Origin: DAIPKP01 sp964545875
GTDB lineage: Bacteria; Synergistota; Synergistia; Synergistales; Aminiphilaceae
NCBI GenBank assembly: GCA_964545875.1
Contig: CAZJHH010000026.1
Coordinates: forward strand, 1 to 10,621
Length of the DNA: 10,621 bases
Direction: 5' to 3'
Shown here: piece by piece, positions 1-4,897 of the stretch
How positions within the stretch are numbered: the stretch's first letter is position 1
Layout: each line of letters opens with the position of its first letter
Program-made: the position numbers and the translations under genes
The notes under the pieces: generated by a model
Told to the model about the DNA's origin: nothing
The model's input: the letters and a program-made list of their open reading frames with translations, nothing else
Database searches by the model: none

Positions 1-257
1 GCCGTTGTGAAGAGGTCACCCTGGGAGAGATCCGGGAATGGATCGCCAAGGGATACGACAGCTTCGAAGAACTCAAGCGGGTGCTGCGTGTAGGCATGGG
101 CCCCTGTCAGGGCCGGGGATGCCGGGACATCATCCTTCGAGAGATCTGCAAGATGACCGGAACTCCCTATGCGGAAATTCCTCAGGGAGTTATTCGTCCT
201 CCCGTAAAGCCCATCAAGATCGGAACCATCTACAAATCTCTTTCTGAAAAAGAGTAG
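1..257 (+). CDS. BFD-like [2Fe-2S]-binding protein, 3' part (5' end outside window)
   Basis: Read in the frame starting at base 3, the window opens inside a gene that ends with TAG at 255-257; 84 residues are visible. The sequence starts RCEEVTLGEIREWI and contains GPCQGRGCRDII, which is the BFD-type [2Fe-2S] pattern: a CxC pair (the first Cys lies just outside the window, the second is residue 2 here) followed about 35 residues later by CxxxxC. This domain occurs as a small electron-transfer subunit, or as a domain of multi-subunit amino-acid dehydrogenases such as the hydroxyproline, proline, sarcosine or opine dehydrogenases, and in bacterioferritin-associated ferredoxin. The C-terminal tail with RPPVKPIKIG is typical of the stand-alone dehydrogenase-associated subunits of about 100 residues. 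The FAD subunits would be expected upstream, outside the window. The family call is firm; the exact enzyme complex is inference. Confidence -1.
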   Translation, partial: RCEEVTLGEIREWIAKGYDSFEELKRVLRVGMGPCQGRGCRDIILREICKMTGTPYAEIPQGVIRPPVKPIKIGTIYKSLSEKE

Positions 258-582
258 CTCTCCCGGGACCAGCCCTCCTTCTTTTGGGGAGCACATCATA
301 TGCATAAAGCCCCGGTTCCTCTCCTGCAAGAGAGAACCGGGGCTTTCAGAAAGCGGTGAGGCCCCTTCTTCCTGCTAAGAAAGGGCCTCGTAAGGCTAGG
401 TGGTTTGGTGGTTCTTGTGTGGTGTGTGCTTCGGCCTTAGGCCGAGAAGGAATCTTTCCGGCAAAAAAGATTCCTCAGGAGAGGTTGCTGGTTTTGCTTT
501 CCGAGTTCATGCCTTTGCGAGGCATGGGGTGGGGCTGAAGTCTTTCAACAAGTGTCTTTCGGGATTATTTGGTTTTGACGGT
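258..582. other. Intergenic stretch with four further hairpins, no ordinary gene
   Basis: I see no credible protein gene here. After the terminator-like hairpin come four separate stem-loops. 358-389: GAGGCCC with GGGCCTC, then a mismatch, then TTCTT with AAGAA, loop CCTGCT. 432-445: CGGCC with GGCCG around TTA, extended by flanking bases. 449-474: GGAATCTTT with AAAGATTCC. 508-526: CATGCCT with AGGCATG, loop TTGCG. None is followed by a T tract on either strand, so they are not simple terminators. They could be the folded 3' part of a - strand transcript that begins near 729, or an unrecognised structured RNA. I could not match them to tmRNA, RNase P, SRP or 6S signatures. Confidence -1.
306..346 (+). 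terminator. GC-rich hairpin, probable terminator of the [2Fe-2S] gene
   Basis: AAAGCCCCGGTT (306-317) pairs with AACCGGGGCTTT (335-346). The pairing extends inward through CTCTC/GAGAG with one bulged C, and the loop is CTGCAA. The hairpin lies 49 bases after the stop codon. The T tract after it is short (only the CTTT inside the stem), so termination is likely but not textbook. Confidence -1.
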
Positions 583-669
583 TTAGTTGATCCCCAGCAG
601 TACAAGCACGAAACCCATAGCGAAAACCATGGTGCCTATGAGGATGATCCTGTCAAGATACTTCGTCAT
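583..669 (-). CDS. Small single-span membrane peptide, 28 aa, uncharacterised
   Basis: A short gene reading MTKYLDRIILIG at its N-terminus and ending VLVLLGIN. A charged N-terminal segment (K3, D6, R7) precedes one hydrophobic span of about 20 residues (8-27), giving a one-pass inner-membrane peptide. ATG is at 669-667 and is preceded by GGGAGGGAAAGG (671-682 region), a strong ribosome site at proper spacing; the stop is TAA at 585-583. A -10 of TATACT at 741-736 and a perfect 9-bp hairpin in the leader (698-718) support it as a transcription unit. I do not recognise the family. Size and topology fit small regulatory membrane peptides or type I toxins, but nothing in the sequence proves either. 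The reading frame stays open upstream to 837, but that extension crosses a terminator and has no ribosome site. Confidence -1.
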   Translation of the reverse strand: MTKYLDRIILIGTMVFAMGFVLVLLGIN

Positions 670-697
670 AACCTTTCCCTCCCTTATGTTGGGTAAT

Positions 698-718
698 CTT
701 GGGAAGTTTCTTCCCAAG
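698..718 (-). promoter_or_regulatory. Perfect inverted repeat in the leader of the 28-aa peptide gene
   Basis: CTTGGGAAG (698-706) and CTTCCCAAG (710-718) form a perfect 9-bp stem with a three-base loop. It lies between the predicted transcription start and the ribosome site of the small gene. It may act as a 5' stability hairpin, an attenuator or a protein-binding site; its role is not evident from sequence. Confidence -1.
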
Positions 719-735
719 TTCTTCTCGTTGGATTG

Positions 736-765
736 AGTATATGAGGGAATCCAAAAAAGATCATT
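736..765 (-). promoter_or_regulatory. Candidate promoter of the 28-aa peptide gene
   Basis: On the - strand TATACT (741-736) matches the -10 consensus at five of six positions. The region 17 bases upstream (ATGATC, about 764-759) is a weak -35. Transcription would start near 729, giving a leader of about 60 bases before the ATG at 669. Confidence -1.
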
Positions 766-796
766 AGGCGAAACCGCCGAAAAGAACCCGAGAAAA

Positions 797-846
797 GCCC
801 GGGGTTTTTGTGCATTATGCATAAAAACCCCGGGCAATCTTTTTTT
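797..846 (+). terminator. Strong intrinsic terminator, + strand (weaker on - strand)
   Basis: GCCCGGGGTTTTT (797-809) pairs with AAAAACCCCGGGC (823-835), 13 bp. The loop can itself pair as TGC/GCA, and the hairpin is followed by AATC and a run of seven T (840-846). On the - strand the stem is followed by TTTTCTC, so it may work both ways. No protein gene on the + strand immediately precedes it, which implies an unannotated + strand transcript crossing 583-797, antisense to the small peptide gene, or a decayed gene. Confidence -1.
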
Positions 847-1339
847 GACGAGTAGAGCCCACGAAAAATCCTTGGAATAAGGAGGTTTCTGGAAGGGAGT
901 GCGAGTTCTCTGAAAACTGAGAAAGCAATTTGCGTAATTCTGCCCAATGTGAATAATTTAGCACCTTTTTGCCGATCAGGTGCGAAGTTTTGGTTGATTT
1001 CGAGAAACATCTTCCTATGCCCGGCACTTGGGAAGACATGCCGGCAAGGGGATCCTCCCGTCCATTCCTGAAAATGAGCTTGGTTCGTCAAGCCAAGGGC
1101 GGTGTTCTTGGTCATGTTGATGAACTAAAAAGTCGTTTCGGTTTCTTCTTTTCCTTTCGTTACGGCTCGGTAGATTTCCTTCATGAGGGGAATCGGCGGT
1201 TGAGGAAAACGATGCTCATTTTTCAAAGGATGAAGGTGTTTCCCGCATTGTAAAGGGCCAGCTTCATATATCTGAAATGTGTGCCGAGAGGATTGTGCCA
1301 TTCTCCCGGACGAGAGACCGAAGAATTTTCAGAAAAAAC
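847..1339. other. Intergenic stretch, no supported gene
   Basis: Roughly 500 bases of visibly lower G+C than the flanking genes. Reading frames of up to about 140 codons exist on both strands, but they lack ribosome sites, cross the terminator, or give compositions unlike the neighbouring proteins. A weak + strand promoter-like pair, TTGCGT (930-935) and AATAAT (952-957) with 16-base spacing, is followed at once by a hairpin, GCACCT (961-966) with AGGTGC (978-983). The motif ATGCC(C)GGCA is repeated at about 1017 and 1039. This could be a decayed gene or a non-coding RNA; neither can be shown. Confidence -1.
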
Positions 1340-1367
1340 TTGAAGTGTTCCAAACAATAGGTATCCT
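1340..1367 (+). promoter_or_regulatory. Candidate promoter of trmO
   Basis: TTGAAG (1340-1345) and TATCCT (1362-1367), separated by 16 bases, lie 45 bases before the ATG of trmO. A start near 1374 rules out the upstream in-frame ATG at 1371 as the translation start. Confidence -1.
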
Positions 1368-1412
1368 GGAATGCGCGGCGCCGTAAATATATCCCCCGAG
1401 GAGGTTTTATTT

Positions 1413-1898
1413 ATGGAAAAATTCAAGATTGTCCGGATCGGAACGATTCGAAGCGATGCGGAGGGTATGAGGGTGGAGCTGGAGAAAGGCTATGTTCCCG
1501 CCCTGAAAGGGCTTGAAGGGTTCAGCCATCTTCAGGTTCTGTGGTGGTTCTCCGAGAGCGATACCCCCCGGGAGAGAGGCCGTCTCCGGGAAGATTCTCC
1601 CTACAAAAACGCTCCTGCGGAAATGGGAATTTTCGCCACCCGTTCGCCGAATCGTCCCAACCCCGTGGCCCTCTCATGCGCGGAGGTGCTTTCCGTGGAT
1701 TACGAGAGAGGAGTGATCCGCCTCGCCTACATCGATGCCCTGGAGGGCTCTCCGGTGCTGGATCTCAAACCCTATACCCCGAGCCTCGACCGGGTGGAGC
1801 ATCCATCGGTGCCCTCCTGGTGCGAGAATTGGCCGAAATCCCTGGAGGAATCCGGAGATTTCGATTGGAATTCGGTGTTTACCTTTCGAGAGTCCTAG
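1413..1898 (+). CDS. trmO: tRNA (N6-threonylcarbamoyladenosine37-N6)-methyltransferase TrmO (TsaA family)
   Basis: A 161-residue single-domain protein of the UPF0066/TsaA/TrmO family. TrmO uses S-adenosylmethionine to methylate t6A at position 37 of threonine tRNAs reading ACY codons, giving m6t6A and improving decoding. The family signatures are plain: GIFATRSPNRPNPVALS at residues 72-88, and DALEGSPVLDLKPY at 108-121, the segment that closes the six-stranded barrel and SAM pocket. The C-terminal extension of about 70 residues seen in E. coli TrmO is absent, as in many short family members. The ATG at 1413 has GAGGAGG at 1399-1405, seven bases away. The gene appears to be its own transcription unit, with a promoter just upstream and a terminator 45 bases downstream. 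Function in this organism is inferred from family membership; some members methylate other tRNA positions or remain untested. Confidence -1.
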   Translation: MEKFKIVRIGTIRSDAEGMRVELEKGYVPALKGLEGFSHLQVLWWFSESDTPRERGRLREDSPYKNAPAEMGIFATRSPNRPNPVALSCAEVLSVDYERGVIRLAYIDALEGSPVLDLKPYTPSLDRVEHPSVPSWCENWPKSLEESGDFDWNSVFTFRES

Positions 1899-1942
1899 AA
1901 CTTTGTAGAACTTCCGAAAAAAGCCCGGAAATATCCCGAAGG

Positions 1943-1971
1943 CGGCGGCTCCCGATTCAAGGGGGCCGCCG
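1943..1971 (+). terminator. Terminator hairpin after trmO
   Basis: CGGCGGCTCCC (1943-1953) pairs with GGGGGCCGCCG (1961-1971): 11 bp with one G-T pair and a seven-base loop, followed by TCCCTTTAT. The stem is very stable but the T tract is weak. It separates trmO from the methyltransferase-tetR operon. Confidence -1.
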
Positions 1972-2064
1972 TCCCTTTATGGAGTGGCGAGTCCGAAACA
2001 TCCCCGGAACGTCTTGTGCGGCATCTTTCGAAAGGTTTTTTCCGAAGGGAGGAAATTATTCTCC

Positions 2065-2093
2065 TTGACAAATGACCGACTGTCAGTCATTAT
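2065..2093 (+). promoter_or_regulatory. Promoter of the methyltransferase-tetR operon
   Basis: A perfect -35 TTGACA (2065-2070) and a -10 CATTAT (2088-2093) are separated by 17 bases. Transcription should start around 2100. This places the ATG at 2072 upstream of the mRNA, so that ATG cannot be the start codon of the methyltransferase. Confidence -1.
2071..2091 (+). promoter_or_regulatory. 21-bp palindromic operator, probable TetR-family binding site
   Basis: AATGACCGAC (2071-2080), a central T at 2081, and GTCAGTCATT (2082-2091) form an inverted repeat with nine of ten pairs matching. It fills the spacer between -35 and -10 and runs into the -10. The TGAC...GTCA arrangement and length are typical of TetR/AcrR-family operators. 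Bound repressor would block RNA polymerase directly. The obvious partner is the TetR-type protein encoded two genes on (2871-3503), making this an autoregulated operon. The palindrome is visible; the partner is inference. Confidence -1.
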
Positions 2094-2155
2094 TCGAGAA
2101 GGCGGTCAAAAAGTTTTTCAAAACGAACAATTTTGAGAGAGTGAAGGTGCGGGAA

Positions 2156-2833
2156 ATGTTTGCGAAGGCTGCAGAAGTGATGGAAAGAGAAGGCCTTTTC
2201 TACCGAAAAGATTCTCGGGGAAAGCCCCGGAATTTTCGGCCCTGGAAGGGGGATTACCTGGCGTTTTTTTACGACAGTTTCATGAATTATGTGGTTTTTC
2301 CGAAAAAGTTCGGAGCCTCTCGGGAAAGACACGAAGCGATCCTGAGAAAGGAGCTGCAGTGTTTCGAGGGACAGACGGTTTTGGATGTGGGAGCCGGAAG
2401 CGGCGCGGCGGCAAACGTGCTTCCCTCGAATATCTCCTATTGGGGAGTGGATATCAGCCCCCGCTTGCTTCAGCGCGGCAAGGCCCGCTTTGCCGCCCGG
2501 GGTTTTTCCCGATGCGGCTTTTTCGTGGCTTCTGCGGAAGATCTTCCCTTCGGGGATCATGTTTTTTCTCTCTGCCTCTGTGCCCTTTCTCTCAATTTTT
2601 TCCCGGATATTTCCCGGGTCTTCCAGGAGATTCGAAGAGTCCTTCAGGAGGGAGGAACCTTTTTCTGCGTGGTTCCCGTGACGGATCGGCAGGTGCGAAA
2701 AAGCGTCATCCGGGGAACGCTCCATTCCGAGGGAGAGCTCAAGATTCTTTGCGAAGGGGAAGGATTTTCTTTCCGCCCTCTGGAGCATGAGAACGGGGTA
2801 CTGCTTTACTTCGAGGCCCGTACAAAGGGGTAA
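2156..2833 (+). CDS. Class I SAM-dependent methyltransferase (Methyltransf_11 type)
   Basis: 225 residues from the ATG at 2156. The Rossmann-fold methyltransferase motifs are in order: motif I TVLDVGAGSGAA (residues 74-85), acidic motif II WGVDISPRLL (96-105), the post-II segment ASAEDLPFGDHVF (125-137), motif III/IV LCALSLNFFPD (141-151) and RRVLQEGGTFF (160-170). This is the UbiE/Methyltransf_11 pattern; the substrate cannot be read from sequence. An N-terminal helical part of about 70 residues precedes the fold. The frame stays open to an ATG at 2072, but that codon lies inside the promoter/operator. The ATG at 2156 has GAAGG eight bases upstream; in-frame GTG codons at 2141 and 2147 are alternatives. 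It is the first gene of an operon with tetR (37-base gap) and, formerly, an RND efflux pump. Such context suggests detoxification of a compound the pump exports, by modification, which is inference. Confidence -1.
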   Translation: MFAKAAEVMEREGLFYRKDSRGKPRNFRPWKGDYLAFFYDSFMNYVVFPKKFGASRERHEAILRKELQCFEGQTVLDVGAGSGAAANVLPSNISYWGVDISPRLLQRGKARFAARGFSRCGFFVASAEDLPFGDHVFSLCLCALSLNFFPDISRVFQEIRRVLQEGGTFFCVVPVTDRQVRKSVIRGTLHSEGELKILCEGEGFSFRPLEHENGVLLYFEARTKG

Positions 2834-2870
2834 AAACTTTTCATGTCAAATTTTCTGGAGGTGTTTTTCC

Positions 2871-3503
2871 ATGGATGCCCATTCTTCCGGAACGAGAAAG
2901 GATAGAAAAGAACGGCGCCGCAAGGATCTTCTTCGGGTTGCCTGGGAGCTTTTCGGAGAAAAGGGGTTCGATGCCGCCACCATCGACGATATTACCCGGC
3001 GCGCGGGAATCTCCCACGGCACCTTTTACAACTACTTTGCTTCCAAGGAATCGGTGTTGCAGCATCTGGGAAGAGAGGTGCTGGAGGACATGCTGCTCTT
3101 TGCCCGGGATATGGTTTCCCGAAAGGAATACTCTCCCCAGGAACGGCTTTTCCGGATGGTAAAGCATCTGCTCGCTTTCCATGAAGAGCAGGGGTTTCGC
3201 ATGGATCTCCACGATGTCATCCACCGGAAGATGCACGACGAGCTCATGGAGGAGGGGCGGCGTCTTTTTCTGCCCCTGGTGGCTTCTCTGCTTCGGGAGG
3301 GTGTGGCGCTGGGGGAGATGCATATTGCGCATCCCGAAGAGACTGCGGCGTTTCTCGTGCTTCTTCTCGCCGAGCTGGAGCATGGCATTGAAAGCTTGTG
3401 GGAGGATACGGCATCCCGTGAAAAGGCTGCGGAGGCTCTCCGGGAGCTTTTGATACGGACCCTTGGAGGTGAGGATCATGTTTTTCCGGAGCCCCTGTTC
3501 TGA
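2871..3503 (+). CDS. TetR/AcrR-family transcriptional repressor
   Basis: 210 residues. The basic N-terminus (RKDRKERRRKD, 9-19) leads into the canonical TetR DNA-binding domain: LLRVAWELFGEKGFDAATI (20-38), then the helix-turn-helix DDITRRAGISHGTFYNYFAS (39-58) and KESVL. The C-terminal, ligand-binding half is variable, as usual for the family. The ATG at 2871 is preceded by TGGAGGTG seven bases away. An in-frame start further upstream would overlap the methyltransferase and lacks such a site. It lies directly before the remains of an MFP-RND efflux system whose start codon (3478) overlaps its 3' end, the classic arrangement of a local efflux repressor of the AcrR/MtrR kind. It probably binds the palindrome at 2071-2091. 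The pump it served is now broken, so the repressor may at present control mainly its own operon. Confidence -1.
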   Translation: MDAHSSGTRKDRKERRRKDLLRVAWELFGEKGFDAATIDDITRRAGISHGTFYNYFASKESVLQHLGREVLEDMLLFARDMVSRKEYSPQERLFRMVKHLLAFHEEQGFRMDLHDVIHRKMHDELMEEGRRLFLPLVASLLREGVALGEMHIAHPEETAAFLVLLLAELEHGIESLWEDTASREKAAEALRELLIRTLGGEDHVFPEPLF

Positions 3504-4085
3504 GAAAAGGCAAGGCTTTTTTCTCGTACAATCCTGAAGCGGCTGGGAGTATTGACCGGTTTCCTGTTCTGGATGGAAATGCTTTTTCTGTTCTACCAAA
3601 AGGGCAATTCCCTGGAAGTGCTTTCGGCGGAGGAGCGGCCTGTTTCTCCGGTTTGTACGGTGCTGGTGGCGTCTGTAAATGCGGCGCCGGAGCATCGGGA
3701 AATTCGCTTTTTCGGCGTTACCCGCTCCATGCAGCAGGCGGTGATAAGTCCTCTGGTGAGGGGGAAGCTTCAGAGCAGGAGTGTTTCCGTGGGAGATTTC
3801 GTGCGTGCCGGAGAAGAGATCGCCTGGATGGATTCCCGGGAGTATGCCCATCTGGCAGCCATTAAGAAAGCCTTTTTGGACGAGAGCAGGGAGAAGCTCC
3901 GGCAGGGGGAAAGGAATCTCGAACGTATGAAAGGACTTTACCGGGATCAGGTGATCTCTCCCCAGGAGATGGAACAGGAAGAGACTTCCTTTCAGGTACT
4001 TCAAGCTCATGGCGAGGCTTTGGAGAGCGAGCTGGCCGAGGCGATGCGGAAGCTTGCAGAAACTCGCATCGGTGCCTCCTTCGAC
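3478..4085 (+). pseudogene. RND efflux periplasmic adaptor (HlyD/MFP family), frameshifted and truncated
   Basis: The original start is most likely the ATG at 3478, which has GGAGGTGAGG just upstream and overlaps the end of tetR. That frame stops at TGA 3535-3537. Adding one T to the T6 run at 3517-3522 would join it to the long frame ending at 4163. The restored protein has a basic start, a membrane anchor (RLGVLTGFLFWMEMLFLFY), and a typical MFP lipoyl/beta-barrel core: FGVTRSMQQAVISPLVRGKL, SVGDFVRAGEEIAWMDSREY, a coiled-coil hairpin from LDESREKLRQGERNLERMK to ELAEAMRKLAETR, and the start of the returning lipoyl half, TRIGASFD. There the adaptor breaks off; everything after the usual 'APFDG' motif (roughly the C-terminal half) is missing and the frame runs directly into RND pump sequence. 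An internal TTG at 3552 could start translation of the rest, but the product would be a non-functional chimera. Confidence -1.
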
Positions 4086-4326
4086 ATCGTTCTCCTGGAC
4101 GTGGTGGAGCTTCGCAGAAAAGAAGGGAGATCCGTGGAAGAGGCCCTGGAGGGGGCGGTGTAGGAACGGCTTTGGCCGATTTTGTTTACCACGGGAACCA
4201 CCGTGGCGGGACTTTTCCCCCTGGCCTCCTCTTGCCTGGGCCATGATTTCCGGACTTACGGCTTCCACGGGGCTCACGCTCTTCGTGATTCCCGCCATGT
4301 ACCGGGTATGGTCTCTTCCCTTGTAG
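4083..4326 (+). pseudogene. RND efflux pump (AcrB family), C-terminal remnant
   Basis: Fused in frame to the adaptor remnant, residues IVLLDVVELRRKEGRSVEEA match the conserved segment of RND pumps around TM10-TM11 ('vnNaIllvd..n.lr.eG.s..eA'). An in-frame TAG (4161-4163) interrupts it where an Ala/Arg codon is expected. Behind the stop the same frame continues ERLWPILFTTGTTVAGLFPLA, the hallmark 'R.RPILMTtltTvaGllPLA' of TM11. The match then jumps to the +1 frame as AMISGLTASTGLTLFVIPAM (from about 4240), the TM12 'vigGl..St.lTLfviPalY' motif, with a short stretch between the two helices lost. Some 850-900 residues of a normal pump are missing. The remnant shows at least one large deletion, one stop codon and one frameshift, so it is certainly dead. 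Confidence -1.
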
Positions 4327-4413
4327 AGCTTGGAGCTGTCGATTGCCGGAGCTTCCGAGGCCATGAGGAGAAATTCCGGAATATCTTCGAGGCGCCGATT
4401 CAGAAAGCCTGCT
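4327..4413. other. Junk between two converging gene remnants
   Basis: This stretch lies between the end of the recognisable RND sequence and the end of the recognisable binding-protein sequence. Neither strand gives a family match. It probably contains the deletion scar that removed the rest of the binding-protein gene and anything beyond it. Confidence -1.
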
Positions 4414-4653
4414 GAGATCCTTCATGGCACTTTTGGAAAGCCGGTGCATTCCCACCAGACGAGAGGTGTCTCCGTCCATGGCGATGAACATGCTGGCGGA
4501 AGGAATGGGGATGGTTACGGCTCTTTGTACGGGTTCCGAAAGAACGATTTCCTGTCCCCCCTGATCGGTAAAGACCGTCTCTCCCGAAGCGGGGAGGCCC
4601 CAGAGCAGAAGGGGAATGAGACCTGACAGCACGGCTGCTTTTGTGCGAAACAT
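4414..4653 (-). pseudogene. ABC transporter periplasmic binding protein (BtuF/FhuD/FepB class), N-terminal stub
   Basis: About 80 recognisable residues from the ATG at 4653. A signal peptide comes first (basic MFRTK, hydrophobic AAVLSGLIPLLLWGL, cleavage near PASG/ETV at about residue 24). Mature N-terminal features of class III substrate-binding proteins follow: VFTDQGGQEIVLSEPVQRAV, IPIPSASMFIAMDGDTSRLV and GMHRLSKSAMKD. These proteins bind siderophores, haem, cobalamin or metal-chelates for a BtuCD/FhuBC-type importer. After residue about 79 similarity ends and the frame runs into the antisense of the RND remnant. More than 200 residues of a normal 300-380 residue protein are missing, and no matching permease or ATPase is present. 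The ribosome site AAGGAG lies about 12 bases upstream, rather far. The signal peptide could still be made and exported, but the binding fold cannot form. Confidence -1.
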
Positions 4654-4665
4654 AAAAAATTCTCG

Positions 4666-4730
4666 CTCCTTTCTTGAAAGGGCTTCGAGAGAATTCGTAC
4701 CCTTGGCACAGGTACCTGTTTCGAGCCCTT
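4666..4730 (-). promoter_or_regulatory. Structured leader that can mask the ribosome site
   Basis: In the transcript, AAGGGCTCGA (4730-4721) pairs with TCGAAGCCCTT (4688-4678) with one bulged base. An inner stem GTACC/GGTAC (4715-4711 with 4701-4697) has a nine-base loop. The 3' arm of the outer stem includes CCTTTC (4681-4676), which can instead pair with GAAAGG (4673-4668), the ribosome site itself. The two pairings are mutually exclusive, the layout of a translational switch. I do not recognise a known riboswitch consensus. The downstream gene is now broken. Confidence -1.
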
Positions 4731-4744
4731 GTGGTTAGATCTTG

Positions 4745-4776
4745 CTAACTATAGAGGTGATAGTTAGATTTGTCAA
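4745..4776 (-). promoter_or_regulatory. Strong promoter with TTAG/CTAA inverted-repeat operator
   Basis: On the - strand TTGACA (4776-4771) and TATAGT (4753-4748) are separated by exactly 17 bases. A perfect inverted repeat, CTAACTAT (4745-4752) with ATAGTTAG (4760-4767) and a seven-base spacer, covers the -10 and half the spacer. Further TTAG/CTAA half-sites flank it: 4735-4738 on one side and 4778-4781 on the other. Repeated TTAG...CTAA half-sites recall DtxR/IdeR-type metal-responsive operators, which would suit an iron- or metal-chelate binding protein. The regulator is not in the window. Confidence -1.
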
Positions 4777-4801
4777 ACTAAAAATGCCCTGGGAGTGCCG
4801 G

Positions 4802-4843
4802 AAAAAAGGCCCGGGAGCATCCTTTTGCAGGAGTCTCCCGGGC
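4802..4843 (-). terminator. Intrinsic terminator of the znuACB operon
   Basis: On the - strand GCCCGGGAG (4843-4835) pairs with CTCCCGGGC (4817-4809), 9 bp of nearly pure G-C. It is followed by C and a run of six T (4807-4802). It lies 55 bases past the znuB stop codon. Confidence -1.
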
Positions 4844-4897
4844 TCTCGGGGAATGCAGAACCTTTGTTCGATTAATTAAATCTCTGTGACCGTCGTT

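Noticed and set aside
684..1115. 143-codon - strand frame
   Set aside because: It runs through the strong hairpin terminator at 797-846, lacks a ribosome site and has no protein-like pattern.
1125..1184. Short - strand peptide MKEIYRAVTKGKEETETTF, faintly like a stretch of IS256-type transposases
   Set aside because: Only 19 residues; no flanking transposase motifs, catalytic residues or terminal inverted repeats were found.
969..1253. 94-codon + strand frame starting with TTG
   Set aside because: No ribosome site and no recognisable motif; base composition is unlike the neighbouring genes.
2841..4364. Very long - strand frame opposite tetR and the efflux remnants
   Set aside because: It is the antisense shadow of tetR and the adaptor; the product shows no family features and covers a known pseudogene.
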